64,000 bases of DNA from DATGLG01 sp035294245 (GCA_035294245.1 DATGLG010000043.1:214607-278606), one strand, 5' to 3'. Numbered from the stretch's first letter, positions 55,408-63,792 are shown. Numbers and translations are program-made. The notes: generated by a model not told the origin, from the letters alone.

Positions 55408-55572
55408 TGGAAGCTCGAGCGGCCGCGCTGCTCACCTGTCCTGCCGGCGCGACGCCGTTCCGATCGCACTGGCGCTGACGGCGGGCGGCAACGCGAGCGG
55501 GAGCTTCCCCGCGAAGCCGCACGGCGCTATCCTGCCAGGGACGTGACGATCCTGCGCAAGGAGGGAACGCCC

Positions 55573-55695
55573 TTGAAAGCCTTCATCTCCGCCATCTGTG
55601 CCGCCGTCGTGATCGGTGTGATCGCCGCCGCCGTGCTCACCAGCATCGATATGAGCTCCGCCGCCGTGTTCGCGACGTCGAGCGTCCGGCTCTAG
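55573..55695 (+). CDS. 40-residue single-span membrane peptide
   Basis: A TTG start with a perfect AAGGAGG (55558-55564) 8 nt upstream opens a 40-codon frame ending at TAG 55693-55695. The protein begins MKAFISAICAAVVIGVIAAAVLTSIDM and ends SSAAVFATSSVRL. One hydrophobic helix is followed by a short polar tail. Small proteins ending in TSSVRL are, from memory, widespread in rhizobial genomes, but I cannot name a family. It lies between the 4Fe-4S gene (same strand) and the convergent PepSY gene, so it may belong to the formate dehydrogenase locus. Confidence 0.6.
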   Translation: MKAFISAICAAVVIGVIAAAVLTSIDMSSAAVFATSSVRL

Positions 55696-55761
55696 CGAGC
55701 CGCCGGCGGCCGGCGTCGGGCGACCTCCTTGCCGGTCGCGAGGCTCCGCACCTTGGCCGCA

Positions 55762-56145
55762 TCAAGGCCAGGGGTGATTGCCCCGGCGCGCCAGCAAATC
55801 GCTCGGTTGCTTGTTGGGGTTTGTCTCAAGCACATCCGAGAAGTCATAGCCATCCGGCATGATCCGATAGGCCGAGACCAGGTGGCCGCTCTCGGGATCG
55901 ACCAAGATCGTATTGACCTGGAAGGCGCGATTGTCGTTGCCGCCCTTGTTCATCACGGTGACGGCATAGGCCGGCTTGCCGGCGACCTCGATCTCCTTCA
56001 TGCGGAGCACGCTGACCCCGTAGGTCTTCTCGATCTCGGCCTTGATCTGGTCTTGCGACAGCGCCGCGGAAGCAGAGGCTCCCGGCGGGCCCATGCCGAC
56101 GCAGGCTGCGAAGCCGATTGCCGCAAAAAGAACCGCTTTTCGCAT
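55762..56145 (-). CDS. Exported PepSY-like small protein of the formate dehydrogenase locus
   Basis: 127 aa from MRKAVLFAAIGFAACVGMGPPGASA, a clear Sec signal peptide. The mature part (ALSQDQIKAEIEKTYGVSVLRMKEIEVAGKPAYAVTVMNKGGNDNRAFQVNTILVDPESGHLV) has the PepSY-type alpha-beta-beta pattern. It ends in PSDLLARRGNHPWP. Last gene of the FDH run, 39 nt after the gamma subunit on the same strand. Predicted periplasmic; a role in inhibiting, folding or docking with the periplasmic enzyme is a guess from position only. Confidence 0.75.
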   Translation of the reverse strand: MRKAVLFAAIGFAACVGMGPPGASASAALSQDQIKAEIEKTYGVSVLRMKEIEVAGKPAYAVTVMNKGGNDNRAFQVNTILVDPESGHLVSAYRIMPDGYDFSDVLETNPNKQPSDLLARRGNHPWP

Positions 56146-56184
56146 AGGGCGCCTCGCTCGATGCTTGCCGACGATTCGGCCCAT

Positions 56185-57360
56185 TCACTCCGCGGGCTGC
56201 GCGCGCCCGGTGGCGGCGGCAGCCTCCTTGGTCTCTCGCTCGATCTCCTCCACCCACAAATTATGGTGCTCGCGCGCCCAATTCTCGTCGACCTTGCCGG
56301 TGCCCATGGCATCGAAAGCGCCTTTCATGCCGATCGTGCCGATGTAGATATGGCCGAGAATGACCGCGATAAGGACGAGCGCCACGATGGCGTGCCAGAG
56401 CTGGGAGAGCTGCATCTCCTGAACCGGCAGCAGATTGGTCGGCAAGCCCGCGCCGAGAGCGTTCAGAGCGCCGAACGTCCCGTTCCAGGGCAGGATCTGG
56501 AAGGGGAACAACAGGCACAGCCCCGAGAAGCTGAGCGACGCGCCGAGGATCACAACGATCCAGAACAGGAGCTTCTGACCGGCGTTGAACTTCTTGGCGG
56601 GCGGATGCACGTTCTTGCTGAAAAGCCCGCCGCCCTTTTTGAGCCAGATCCAATCATATTTGTTTGGGATGTTCTGCCGCACCCAGATGAGGAAGGTGAG
56701 GGTCAGGCCGATCAGAAAGCCCCAAGCCGCATAATCGTGCAGCATCTTTCCCCAGTGGGTCAGCTGGGCATAGAAATTCTGCGCCGCGGAGAAATTCGCG
56801 CCGATCGTCACCTCGCCCGGCTTGCTGAGAAAGAGCCAGCGACCGAGAAGAATGTTGAGTCCGGTGATCGCCAGCACGACGAAGGTGGCGGCGGTAAGCC
56901 AGTGGACGAAACGCTCGAACCCGTTGAACCGCTCGACTAGGCGCCCCGAGGAGCCGCGCTGGGTCTTGATCGGTCCGCGCAGCACATAATAGACCGCGAG
57001 CAGAACGATCACGGCGAGGAGCCCCCAGGCGCCCCACGTCACGACAGGCCCCGTGCGCAAGCTGCGCCAGACCTGACCCGTCGCCTGGACGAGCACGGCC
57101 TCCCGCTTGTCGGGGATGCGCACGTCGCCCACCACGCCGCGCCGAATCTCGTGCCAGGTTTGCTTGTAGCGGCTGATGTCGACATCGCGAGGGCTTTGCC
57201 CCATCGGCGCCGCCGTTACGGCGTTTTCCGGAGGACGCACGGCCTGCGCGGAGGCCTCCGCCGGCGAAAGCGCGAGGCAGGCGGCGAGCGCATATCCCAG
57301 GAGAAGCGCCAATCCGGCCGCGCCGAGCCCGTTGCGAATCCGCCTCCCGTTGAGCCTCAT
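56185..57360 (-). CDS. Formate dehydrogenase gamma subunit (cytochrome b556)
   Basis: Membrane di-heme cytochrome b that passes electrons from the FDH iron-sulfur subunit to quinone. 391 aa, with a long N-terminal signal/periplasmic region of about 100 residues (TWHEIRRGVVGDVRIPDKREAVLVQATGQ) before the four-helix core. Heme-ligand candidates: FVHWLTAATFVVLAITGLNI, GKMLHDYAAWGFLIG and LWHAIVALVLIAVILGHIYIG. ATG overlaps the lipoprotein stop (ATGA). The commonly used symbols (fdoI, fdnI, fdhC) differ between systems, so none is given. Confidence 0.93.
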   Translation of the reverse strand: MRLNGRRIRNGLGAAGLALLLGYALAACLALSPAEASAQAVRPPENAVTAAPMGQSPRDVDISRYKQTWHEIRRGVVGDVRIPDKREAVLVQATGQVWRSLRTGPVVTWGAWGLLAVIVLLAVYYVLRGPIKTQRGSSGRLVERFNGFERFVHWLTAATFVVLAITGLNILLGRWLFLSKPGEVTIGANFSAAQNFYAQLTHWGKMLHDYAAWGFLIGLTLTFLIWVRQNIPNKYDWIWLKKGGGLFSKNVHPPAKKFNAGQKLLFWIVVILGASLSFSGLCLLFPFQILPWNGTFGALNALGAGLPTNLLPVQEMQLSQLWHAIVALVLIAVILGHIYIGTIGMKGAFDAMGTGKVDENWAREHHNLWVEEIERETKEAAAATGRAQPAE

Positions 57361-57644
57361 GTCGGCCCTCCGTCGTTATAGAACTCCTGCCGCCTGACGC
57401 GCTTCTCGAGTGCCGCGGCCGCCGCCGGAGACAACGCCGCGACCGGCGGTCCCTTGTAAACTCCCGGGTGCGGATCCAGGAGGCTCCCGCTCGTCTCCTT
57501 GTGGCAGCCGCTCAGAGCGAGAAGGAGCGCCAGCGAATAGCCGAGGGCAGAGGCGGCTCGGATTGCTCGAGCAATTCCGCGCCGTGCGCGCGGCACGGCC
57601 AAGCCGGCGAAGGGACGCGAGATCAACTCCCGATTGCTTTTCAC
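57357..57644 (-). CDS. Small lipoprotein between FDH beta and gamma
   Basis: 95 aa from a GTG (57644) with GGGAGG 5 nt upstream; a TTG one codon earlier is also in frame. The Arg-rich N-terminus and hydrophobic stretch ALGYSLALLLALSGC end in a lipobox LSGC, so the mature protein of about 48 residues would be lipid-anchored (HKETSGSLLDPHPGVYKGPP...). The stop overlaps the gamma-subunit ATG as ATGA, strong evidence that it is translated. I know no function; it may be an accessory of the periplasmic enzyme. Confidence 0.7.
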   Translation of the reverse strand: MKSNRELISRPFAGLAVPRARRGIARAIRAASALGYSLALLLALSGCHKETSGSLLDPHPGVYKGPPVAALSPAAAAALEKRVRRQEFYNDGGPT

Positions 57645-57703
57645 CAACGCCTCCCATGCGCAGGTCGGCGAGAACCCGATCGTTTGACGTCACCGGCGGG
57701 TTG

Positions 57704-58306
57704 TTAGGATCCCGCCTTCTGCTGGTAGGCGGTTCCCCAGCCCCATGCGCCCGAGCCGAAGCCACGCCCGACCACGCGCTCCCGGTAGATGTCGGCGACG
57801 ATATCGCCGTCGCCGGCGAGGAGCGCCTTGGTGGCGCACATCTCTGCGCAGAGCGGCAGCTTTCCCTCGGCGAGCCGGTTCTGGCCGTAGCCGCCCTTGC
57901 TGACCGGCACGAAGGCATCGCCTTGATCGGGCCCGCCGCCGCAGAAGGTGCACTTGTCCATCTTGCCGCGGGAGCCGAAATTGCCGACTTGAGGATATTG
58001 CGGCGCGCCGAACGGGCAGGCATAGAAGCAATAGCCGCAACCGATGCACAAATCCTTCGAGTGCAGGACGACGCCTTCCTTGGTCTGATAGAAGCAGTCG
58101 ACCGGGCAGACGGCCATGCAGGGCGCGTCCGAGCAGTGCATGCAGGCGACCGAGATCGAGCGCTCGCCCGGCTGGCCGTCGTTCAAGGTGACGACCCGGC
58201 GCCGATTGATCCCCCATGGCACTTCGTGCGCGTTCTTGCAGGCGGTGACGCAGGCGTTGCATTCGATGCAGCGCTCGGCGTCGCAAAGGAACTTCATGCG
58301 TGCCAT
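57704..58306 (-). CDS. Formate dehydrogenase beta subunit (4Fe-4S)
   Basis: Electron-transfer subunit between the Mo-bis-MGD alpha subunit and the cytochrome b. 200 aa (FDH3-type, without the C-terminal anchor of FdnH). Four cluster motifs: CIECNACVTACKNAH, CMHCSDAPCMAVCP, CIGCGYCFYACP and CTFC...CAEMC. The start MARMKF lies 15 nt after the alpha stop. With no signal of its own, it is probably exported with the Tat-signal alpha subunit. Confidence 0.94.
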   Translation of the reverse strand: MARMKFLCDAERCIECNACVTACKNAHEVPWGINRRRVVTLNDGQPGERSISVACMHCSDAPCMAVCPVDCFYQTKEGVVLHSKDLCIGCGYCFYACPFGAPQYPQVGNFGSRGKMDKCTFCGGGPDQGDAFVPVSKGGYGQNRLAEGKLPLCAEMCATKALLAGDGDIVADIYRERVVGRGFGSGAWGWGTAYQQKAGS

Positions 58307-58321
58307 TGCCCGTTGCCTCCC

Positions 58322-61204
58322 TTACGCCTTCTCGATCCGGCACAAGGTGACCTTGCTTTCCTGCATTTGGGTCACCGAATCATAGCCATACGTCGTGGCC
58401 GTATTCGCGGACTCGCCGAGGACATAGGGATCGGCCCCCGGCGGGTATTTGTGGCGCAGATCCTGGCCCTCGAAGAAGCCCCCGAAATGGAAGGGCATGA
58501 AGGCAACGCCCTGGCCGACACGCTCGGTGACCCAGGCCTTGACTTTCACCTTGCCGCCTTCCGGCCCATGGAGCCAGACCATCTGGCCGTTCTTGATGCC
58601 GGCGTTGTTGGCGTCGCGCGGATTGACCTCGACATACATGTCCTGCACGAGCTCGGCGAGCCAGGGATTGGAGCGCGTCTCGTCGCCGCCGCCTTCGTAT
58701 TCCACCAGCCGCCCCGAGGTGAGAATGATCGGGAAGTCCTTCGAGAAATCCTTCTCCTGGATCGACTTGTAGAGCGTCGGCATGCGCCACGCCGACTTCA
58801 CGTCGTTGTAGGTCGGATAATCCTTCACCAGATCCCGCCGCGGCGTGTAGAGCGGCTCGCGGTGAATCGGGACCGGGTCCGGGAAGTTCCAGACGACGCA
58901 GCGGGCCTTCGCGTTGCCGAAGGGGGCAATGCCATGCTTGATGCAGACCCGCTGAATGCCGCCCGTGAGGTCGAGCTTCCAGTTGACGGCGTCGGGCTTG
59001 TCGCCGCCGAGCTTCAGGATGAAGTCGCGCTCCGCGTCGGTCAGGTCCTTGTCCCAGCCGAGCTTCTTGAGCATCCCGTAGGTGACTTCGGGATAGCCGT
59101 CCTTGATCTCCGAGCCGGGCGGGTAGACGCCTTCGGCAAGCAGGTTCTCGCCGTTGCGCTCGACGCCGAAGCGGGCGCGGAACCCCATGCCCCCTTCCGC
59201 AACGGGCTTCGAGATATCGTAGAGGATCGGCGTGCCCGGATGCTTGAGCGCGGGCGTGCCCCAGCATGGCCAGGGCATGCCATAGTAATCGCCGTCGCAG
59301 GGGCCGCCATTCGCCTTGAGCGTCGTCTTGTCGAAGGTGTGCTGGTTCTCCATGTGGAGCCGCAGGCGCTCCGGCGATTGGCCGGTATAGCCGATCGTCC
59401 AGGAGCCGCGGTTGATCTCGCGGGTGATGTCTTCGATCAGCGGCTCATTGTTGTTGACCTTGATGTGCTTGAACATCGGATCGGCGAAGCCGAGCTTTTT
59501 GGCAAGCAGATACAGGATCTCGTGATCCGGCTTGGATTCGAACGCCGGGTCGAACACCTTCTCGCGCCACTGAACCGAGCGGTTGGACGCCGTGACCGAG
59601 CCGTAGGTCTCGAGCTGGGTCGAGGCGGGGAGGAGATAGGTGTCGCTCTTGCGGTCGTTGAGGACGGCCGAGACCGTCGGATAGGGATCGATCACCACGA
59701 GCAGCGCCAGCTTGTCCATCGCCTTCTTCACATCAGGCTGGCGTGTCTGGGAGTTCGGCGCGTGGCCCATGAAGATCATGCCGTGGATATTGTCGGGCTG
59801 GTCGATATCCTCCTTCTTCTCGAGGACGCCGTCGAACCAGCGCGAGACCGGGATGCCCTTGCTCTCCATCAGCTTCTTGCTGGCGAAGCGGCCGGCCAGG
59901 TACTCGTAATCGACATCCCAGACGCGGGCCCAGTGCTTCCAGGCCCCCGTCGCGAGCCCGTAATAGGCGGGCAAGGTGTCGGGCAGCGGGCCGAGATCGG
60001 TTGCGCCCTGCACATTGTCATGGCCGCGGAAGATATTGGCCCCGCCGCCCGATACGCCGACATTGCCGAGCGCCAGTTGAAGGATGCAGTAGGCGCGGAT
60101 GTTGTTGTTGGCGCTATGGTGCTGCGTGCCGCCCATGCACCAGGTGAGCGAGCCGGGGCGGTTGGTGGCGAGGATGCGCGCGACGCGCGCGAGCTGCGTG
60201 CCGGGAACGCCGGTGACGCGCTCGACCTCCTTCGGGTCCCATTTCTTGACCTCCGGCCGAACCTGGTCGAAGCCCCACACCCGCGCCTTGATGTAGTCCT
60301 TGTCCTCCCAGCCATTCTCGAGAACGTGCCAGAGAATGCCCCACATCAGCGGCACGTCGGTGCCGGGCCGGAAGCGGACATACTCGTCCGCGTGGGCGGC
60401 CGTGCGGGTAAAGCGCGGGTCGCACACGATGATCGGCGCGCCGTGCTCCTTCGCGCGCAGGATATGCATCATCGACACCGGATGCGCTTCGGCGGGGTTG
60501 CTGCCGATGAAGATCAACGAGCGCGCCTTCTGCATGTCGTTGAAGCTGTTCGTCATGCAGCCATAGCCCCAGGTGTTGGCCACGCCGGCGACCGTCGTCG
60601 AATGGCAGATGCGCGCCTGATTGTCGCAATTGTTGGAGCCCCAGAAGGCCTGGAACTTGCGATAGAGATAGGCGCCCTCGTTCGAATGCTTGGAGCCGCC
60701 CAGCCAGTACACGGAATCGGGGCCGGACTTCTGGCGGATCTCGAGCAGCCTGTCCCCGATCTCGTTGATCGCCGTGTTCCAGTCGATGCGCTTCCACTTG
60801 CCGTCGACGAGCTTCATGGGATAGCGGAGGCGCCGCTCGCTATGGGCGTGCTCGCGAATGGAGGCCCCCTTGGCGCAATGGGCGCCCAGGTTGAAGGGGC
60901 TGTCATAGCCGGGCTCCTGCCGCGTCCAAACGCCGTTCTCGACGGTCGCCATCACCGTGCAGCCGACCGAGCAGTGGGTACAAACGGTCTTCACCGACTT
61001 GACGTTGTGAGCGGCCGCGGGAGCGGCGGCTTCCGCGCGTCGCACCAGGCTTAGCGGCAGGGCCGCCGCTGCGGCGAGCCCGCCCGCGGCCAGACCCGAG
61101 CGCTTCAGGAACGCGCGACGGTCGATGGCGTCGCCGACTACGCTGCTCAGCATGACCGACAAGCGGGAGCTCTTCGCGACCCCGTCCAGCTTCTTGGTAA
61201 GCAT
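58322..61204 (-). CDS. Formate dehydrogenase alpha (molybdopterin) subunit, cysteine type
   Basis: Oxidises formate to CO2. 960 aa. N-terminal Tat signal DRRAFLKRSGLAAGG (Arg29-Arg30) directs it to the periplasm. The N-terminal cluster ligands are Cys75, Cys78, Cys82 and Cys110. The active-site motif reads RICHST with Cys200-His201, so it is a cysteine rather than selenocysteine enzyme and needs no SECIS element. Mo-bis-MGD domains follow (WLGGSKHSNEGAYL, FIGSNPAEAHPVSMMHIL, VVIDPYPTVSAVLNDRKSDTYLLPA), then the C-terminal molydop_binding domain (VEVNPRDANNAGIKNGQMVWLHGPEGGKVKVKAWVTERVGQGVAFMPFHFGG). One contiguous frame with all domains. Confidence 0.95.
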   Translation of the reverse strand: MLTKKLDGVAKSSRLSVMLSSVVGDAIDRRAFLKRSGLAAGGLAAAAALPLSLVRRAEAAAPAAAHNVKSVKTVCTHCSVGCTVMATVENGVWTRQEPGYDSPFNLGAHCAKGASIREHAHSERRLRYPMKLVDGKWKRIDWNTAINEIGDRLLEIRQKSGPDSVYWLGGSKHSNEGAYLYRKFQAFWGSNNCDNQARICHSTTVAGVANTWGYGCMTNSFNDMQKARSLIFIGSNPAEAHPVSMMHILRAKEHGAPIIVCDPRFTRTAAHADEYVRFRPGTDVPLMWGILWHVLENGWEDKDYIKARVWGFDQVRPEVKKWDPKEVERVTGVPGTQLARVARILATNRPGSLTWCMGGTQHHSANNNIRAYCILQLALGNVGVSGGGANIFRGHDNVQGATDLGPLPDTLPAYYGLATGAWKHWARVWDVDYEYLAGRFASKKLMESKGIPVSRWFDGVLEKKEDIDQPDNIHGMIFMGHAPNSQTRQPDVKKAMDKLALLVVIDPYPTVSAVLNDRKSDTYLLPASTQLETYGSVTASNRSVQWREKVFDPAFESKPDHEILYLLAKKLGFADPMFKHIKVNNNEPLIEDITREINRGSWTIGYTGQSPERLRLHMENQHTFDKTTLKANGGPCDGDYYGMPWPCWGTPALKHPGTPILYDISKPVAEGGMGFRARFGVERNGENLLAEGVYPPGSEIKDGYPEVTYGMLKKLGWDKDLTDAERDFILKLGGDKPDAVNWKLDLTGGIQRVCIKHGIAPFGNAKARCVVWNFPDPVPIHREPLYTPRRDLVKDYPTYNDVKSAWRMPTLYKSIQEKDFSKDFPIILTSGRLVEYEGGGDETRSNPWLAELVQDMYVEVNPRDANNAGIKNGQMVWLHGPEGGKVKVKAWVTERVGQGVAFMPFHFGGFFEGQDLRHKYPPGADPYVLGESANTATTYGYDSVTQMQESKVTLCRIEKA

Positions 61205-61228
61205 CGGCCTCTCCTGCGGGTTCGAGTC

Positions 61229-61432
61229 CTAGAAACGGGCCAGCGCGTAATACTTCTTGACGTGCTCCGACTCGTGATAGCCGGCCTCGGCCCGCCCCGG
61301 CGGCGTCTCCGCCGCCTCGGCGGCGGCCGGCGATGTCAAGCCATGGGCCGCAGCAACGCCGGCGCCGGCGCCGGCGAGCTTCAAGAAGTCCCGCCGGCTC
61401 GCTACTTTCGCTTTCGCTTCCGTGTTCCGCAT
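61229..61432 (-). CDS. Formate dehydrogenase-region Tat-signal peptide protein
   Basis: 67 aa from MRNTEAKAKVASRRDFLKLAGAGAG. It is almost all signal: twin-arginine motif SRRDFLKLAGAG, hydrophobic AGVAAAHGLTSPAAAEA, then only about 27 mature residues (ETPPGRAEAGYHESEHVKKYYALARF). It matches the formate-dehydrogenase-region TAT target family (TIGR02811 as I recall it). It lies 24 nt upstream of the alpha gene. The conserved tail HVKKYYALARF is the likely functional part. An upstream extension of the frame antisense to the region is not real. Confidence 0.85.
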   Translation of the reverse strand: MRNTEAKAKVASRRDFLKLAGAGAGVAAAHGLTSPAAAEAAETPPGRAEAGYHESEHVKKYYALARF

Positions 61433-61496
61433 CGCGCACCTCTTAGCCTCGATCTTTCGTGCGCTAGGCAATGGCTCGCGACTCTCTCGTCGCCTG

Positions 61497-62108
61497 CTAG
61501 GCTGCCATCGCGAAAGCCTGGCGCTCGATTTCGAAGAAATGCCGTCCAATCCGGCCGACTGGCCGGTAGAACCGCGCCGCCGCCGCGGCCTCCAGATCCC
61601 CGAAGAAACGAGAGGCCCAGCCGCCGAGATGAGCATCGAAAAACGCTTGCTGAGCGGCGAGCGGAACCGGCTCATCGCCGAAGTCCCCGGAAATGAGACC
61701 CGCCATCATCTCGCAAAGCGCGGCGATATGGTCCTCGGGATCGCTGTTGCCGTCCGCGCGCGCGATGCCAAGCCGCGCCATGTCGATCCGCAGCCGGGCG
61801 AGGGGCCGCTCATAGAGAAACCCCGTCAGGTAATAGGAGCCAAAGGGATTGAGCTCGCCGCCGCCGACCCCGATGAACAGTGCATGGTACTCGTCATCCA
61901 GCATCGCCACGGTGGTGGCACGGGCCTCCGCCGCCAACGCGTTGAGAGCGAGACCGAGCGGTCCCGCATCACCGTCGAGGGCGCTGAGGCTCTTGAGGAG
62001 GCCGGCATCGGGGGGTGCGGCCAGGAGGCGCGCGAGCAAGCGGTATGTGCGCGCGCGCAACGCATCGACGCCGTCGCTCGGGTCCGTTGCGCGTCCCGTG
62101 ATACCCAA
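61497..62108 (-). CDS. TorD/DmsD-family chaperone for formate dehydrogenase
   Basis: Cytoplasmic redox-enzyme maturation protein that binds Tat signals and assists Mo-cofactor insertion. 203 aa, all-helical. Start is a TTG with GGGAGG 6 nt upstream. Family signatures: RARTYRLLARLLAAPPDAGLL, LDDEYHALFIGVGGGELNPFGSYYLTGFLYERPL and SDPEDHIAALCEMMAGLI, where PEDH is the conserved motif of the group. Placed before the Tat peptide and alpha subunit, which are its likely clients. Confidence 0.9.
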   Translation of the reverse strand: MGITGRATDPSDGVDALRARTYRLLARLLAAPPDAGLLKSLSALDGDAGPLGLALNALAAEARATTVAMLDDEYHALFIGVGGGELNPFGSYYLTGFLYERPLARLRIDMARLGIARADGNSDPEDHIAALCEMMAGLISGDFGDEPVPLAAQQAFFDAHLGGWASRFFGDLEAAAAARFYRPVGRIGRHFFEIERQAFAMAA

Positions 62109-62308
62109 ATGCGCCCTCCCTGCCGCCTATTTTTCTCTTGACTTTTGTTATGTTGTATGAAGCGGCACCTCCTGACTGTAGGAGCACAAGCCGAAATAAG
62201 CAAGGCGATGGCGGATGCCTCAGGCATTGCCGGCCACTTCTTCAGCCCGAGGGGAATATGAAGACGCGTGGGGAAGCACGATCATTTGACGAAATAACCG
62301 GGTATCGC
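62109..62308. other. 200-nt spacer between DUF3306 and TorD genes
   Basis: The largest gap inside the FDH run and AT-rich at its TorD end. It carries two small dyads on the plus strand, CTCCT/AGGAG (from about 62169) and ATGCCT-C-AGGCAT (about 62215-62227). I see no convincing sigma-70 pair. It probably contains the promoter of torD-fdh. Confidence 0.4.
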
Positions 62309-63070
62309 TCACGGCGATTTAACGGCTTCGCGGCGTTTTTCTTGCGCGGTCGAGCCCGGTCCCGGCCATGCCTCGGCGTCCTCGCGGCCGCGACCATCGG
62401 CGCCGTCGGCGGTGTCTCCGCAGGCGGCGGCGCTCTCACCCGATGCGGTCTCCGGTGCACCCGTCGATGTCACCGAGTCTGCGGCGAGAGCATCGGGTGT
62501 GGGCATGACACCCGGTGCGTCGGCGGCCGGCGCGGCCGCATCTTCCCGTTGCGACAAGGCGGGCTGCTGCTCCGGCTCGATCATGCCGCGGCCGGTTTGG
62601 AATAAGGTCCGAACCGTCTCTTCGACCTTGCCGAAAAGCGAGTAATCCTCATCGTAGTCGTTCAACCCGTCGAGATTCGCAAGGACAGGATCGCTCCGCC
62701 AGAGCCGGCGCAGCGCTTCGCGGCGCAGCTCTTCCGGAACCTCGGTCCCGAGGAACAGCGTGAAGTCCGATTCGTAAGTGAGGCTCTCGATCGGCGGCAA
62801 ATCCTTCACGGATGATCGGTGCGGATCTTGCCGCCGCGCGCCGTGCTCGCTCCTGCCCTCGGCCAAGCTCCCTGCTTCGGCGCGGTGAGGCGCCGCTTTA
62901 CGCTCGGCCGGCTCGGACCCGACCGTTATCCCGGCTGCGCCTTGCGGTATTGCGAGCCCTCTTTCGGTCTGATCCCGAGGATCTTGAGGAGAAAATCCGG
63001 GGGCGACATCCTTGCGCGCATCCGCCTTGAGGCGGGACCAGCGACCGAGAAAGCCTCCGAGCCCGCGCAT
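62309..63070 (-). CDS. DUF3306 protein of the formate dehydrogenase locus
   Basis: 253 aa from MRGLGGFLGRWSRLKADARKD, 1 nt after the DUF3305 stop. The family core is LPPIESLTYESDFTLFLGTEVPEELRREALRRLWRSDPVLANLDGLNDYDEDYSLFGK near the middle. The flanks are low-complexity, Ala/Pro/Glu-rich and probably disordered; the C-terminal 80 residues are acidic and Ala-rich. No membrane segment. Function unknown; the family occurs with DUF3305, TorD and FDH and is presumably a maturation factor. Confidence 0.85.
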   Translation of the reverse strand: MRGLGGFLGRWSRLKADARKDVAPGFSPQDPRDQTERGLAIPQGAAGITVGSEPAERKAAPHRAEAGSLAEGRSEHGARRQDPHRSSVKDLPPIESLTYESDFTLFLGTEVPEELRREALRRLWRSDPVLANLDGLNDYDEDYSLFGKVEETVRTLFQTGRGMIEPEQQPALSQREDAAAPAADAPGVMPTPDALAADSVTSTGAPETASGESAAACGDTADGADGRGREDAEAWPGPGSTAQEKRREAVKSP

Positions 63071-63071
63071 C

Positions 63072-63602
63072 TTACGCGCTCCCTCTGGCCTTGCTCCGCT
63101 CGCCACGCATGGAGGCCTGCGGAGGGCGGGCAGAGCCCTCATCCTTCCAGCGCTTGCGTGGATATTTCTCGAATGCCTCGGCCCGGTGATATCGCGCGAC
63201 ATATCCCTCGACCCAGGCTCGAACCGCCGCGGGCATCGGCACGCCCTCTATGATGTCGCCGCCGGCATCGAGATAGTCTCGGACCTCGTCGGCGGAGACG
63301 GTGACGTGAAAGGGCTCGACTTCGAACGCTTCGGCGTCCTCGCGCGGACGGAGAATGACATAGACGACGGGTGTCGCGCTCGTCAGGTTGATCTGGTAGG
63401 CGTCGGTTTCCTTGGGAAAAAGCTCCAGCTCAAGCGCGCCGGCATAGAGCTGCTTCCAACCGGGACCCTCGGCGAGCAGCTGCCAATCCGAAGCTCGGGC
63501 GCCGCTCTCCGGCACGCCGGCCAATACCGCAACCGGCTGCCAGGTGTGATCCTGCCAGGGATGATTACTCTCGCGTCGCTCGACGATGACGCCGAGCCTC
63601 AT
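63072..63602 (-). CDS. DUF3305 protein of the formate dehydrogenase locus
   Basis: 176 aa from MRLGVIVERRESNHPWQDHTWQPVAVLAG; a GTG six codons upstream (63620) with GGGGG close by is an alternative. Conserved features: WQDHTWQPVAVL, YQINLTSATPVVYVILR, VTVSADEVRDYLDAG and PMPAAVRAWVEGYVARYHRAEAFEKYPRKRW. Cytoplasmic, function unknown. It opens the minus-strand FDH run and is directly coupled to DUF3306. Confidence 0.85.
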   Translation of the reverse strand: MRLGVIVERRESNHPWQDHTWQPVAVLAGVPESGARASDWQLLAEGPGWKQLYAGALELELFPKETDAYQINLTSATPVVYVILRPREDAEAFEVEPFHVTVSADEVRDYLDAGGDIIEGVPMPAAVRAWVEGYVARYHRAEAFEKYPRKRWKDEGSARPPQASMRGERSKARGSA

Positions 63603-63792
63603 GCGTTCGACGTTGTGCACGCGACCCCCGCTTCGGCCGTATCGGTGGGGCAAGGGGCTGCCTCGTGTCGCTGGGCTCGATGATAGTGAGGGCCGGCACA
63701 AAATGAAACACCGGCGCACGACGACGTATTGGGAATAGGGGCCCGCGGTCGGCTAGTGTTGTGATTTTGACATTCGATTCGCATTCAAAGGT

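Noticed and set aside
57410..61054. A 1214-codon open frame on the plus strand across the FDH genes
   Set aside because: It lies antisense to fdh alpha, beta and the lipoprotein. Its composition is the mirror of GC-rich codons, with no recognisable domain. The minus-strand genes are unambiguous.
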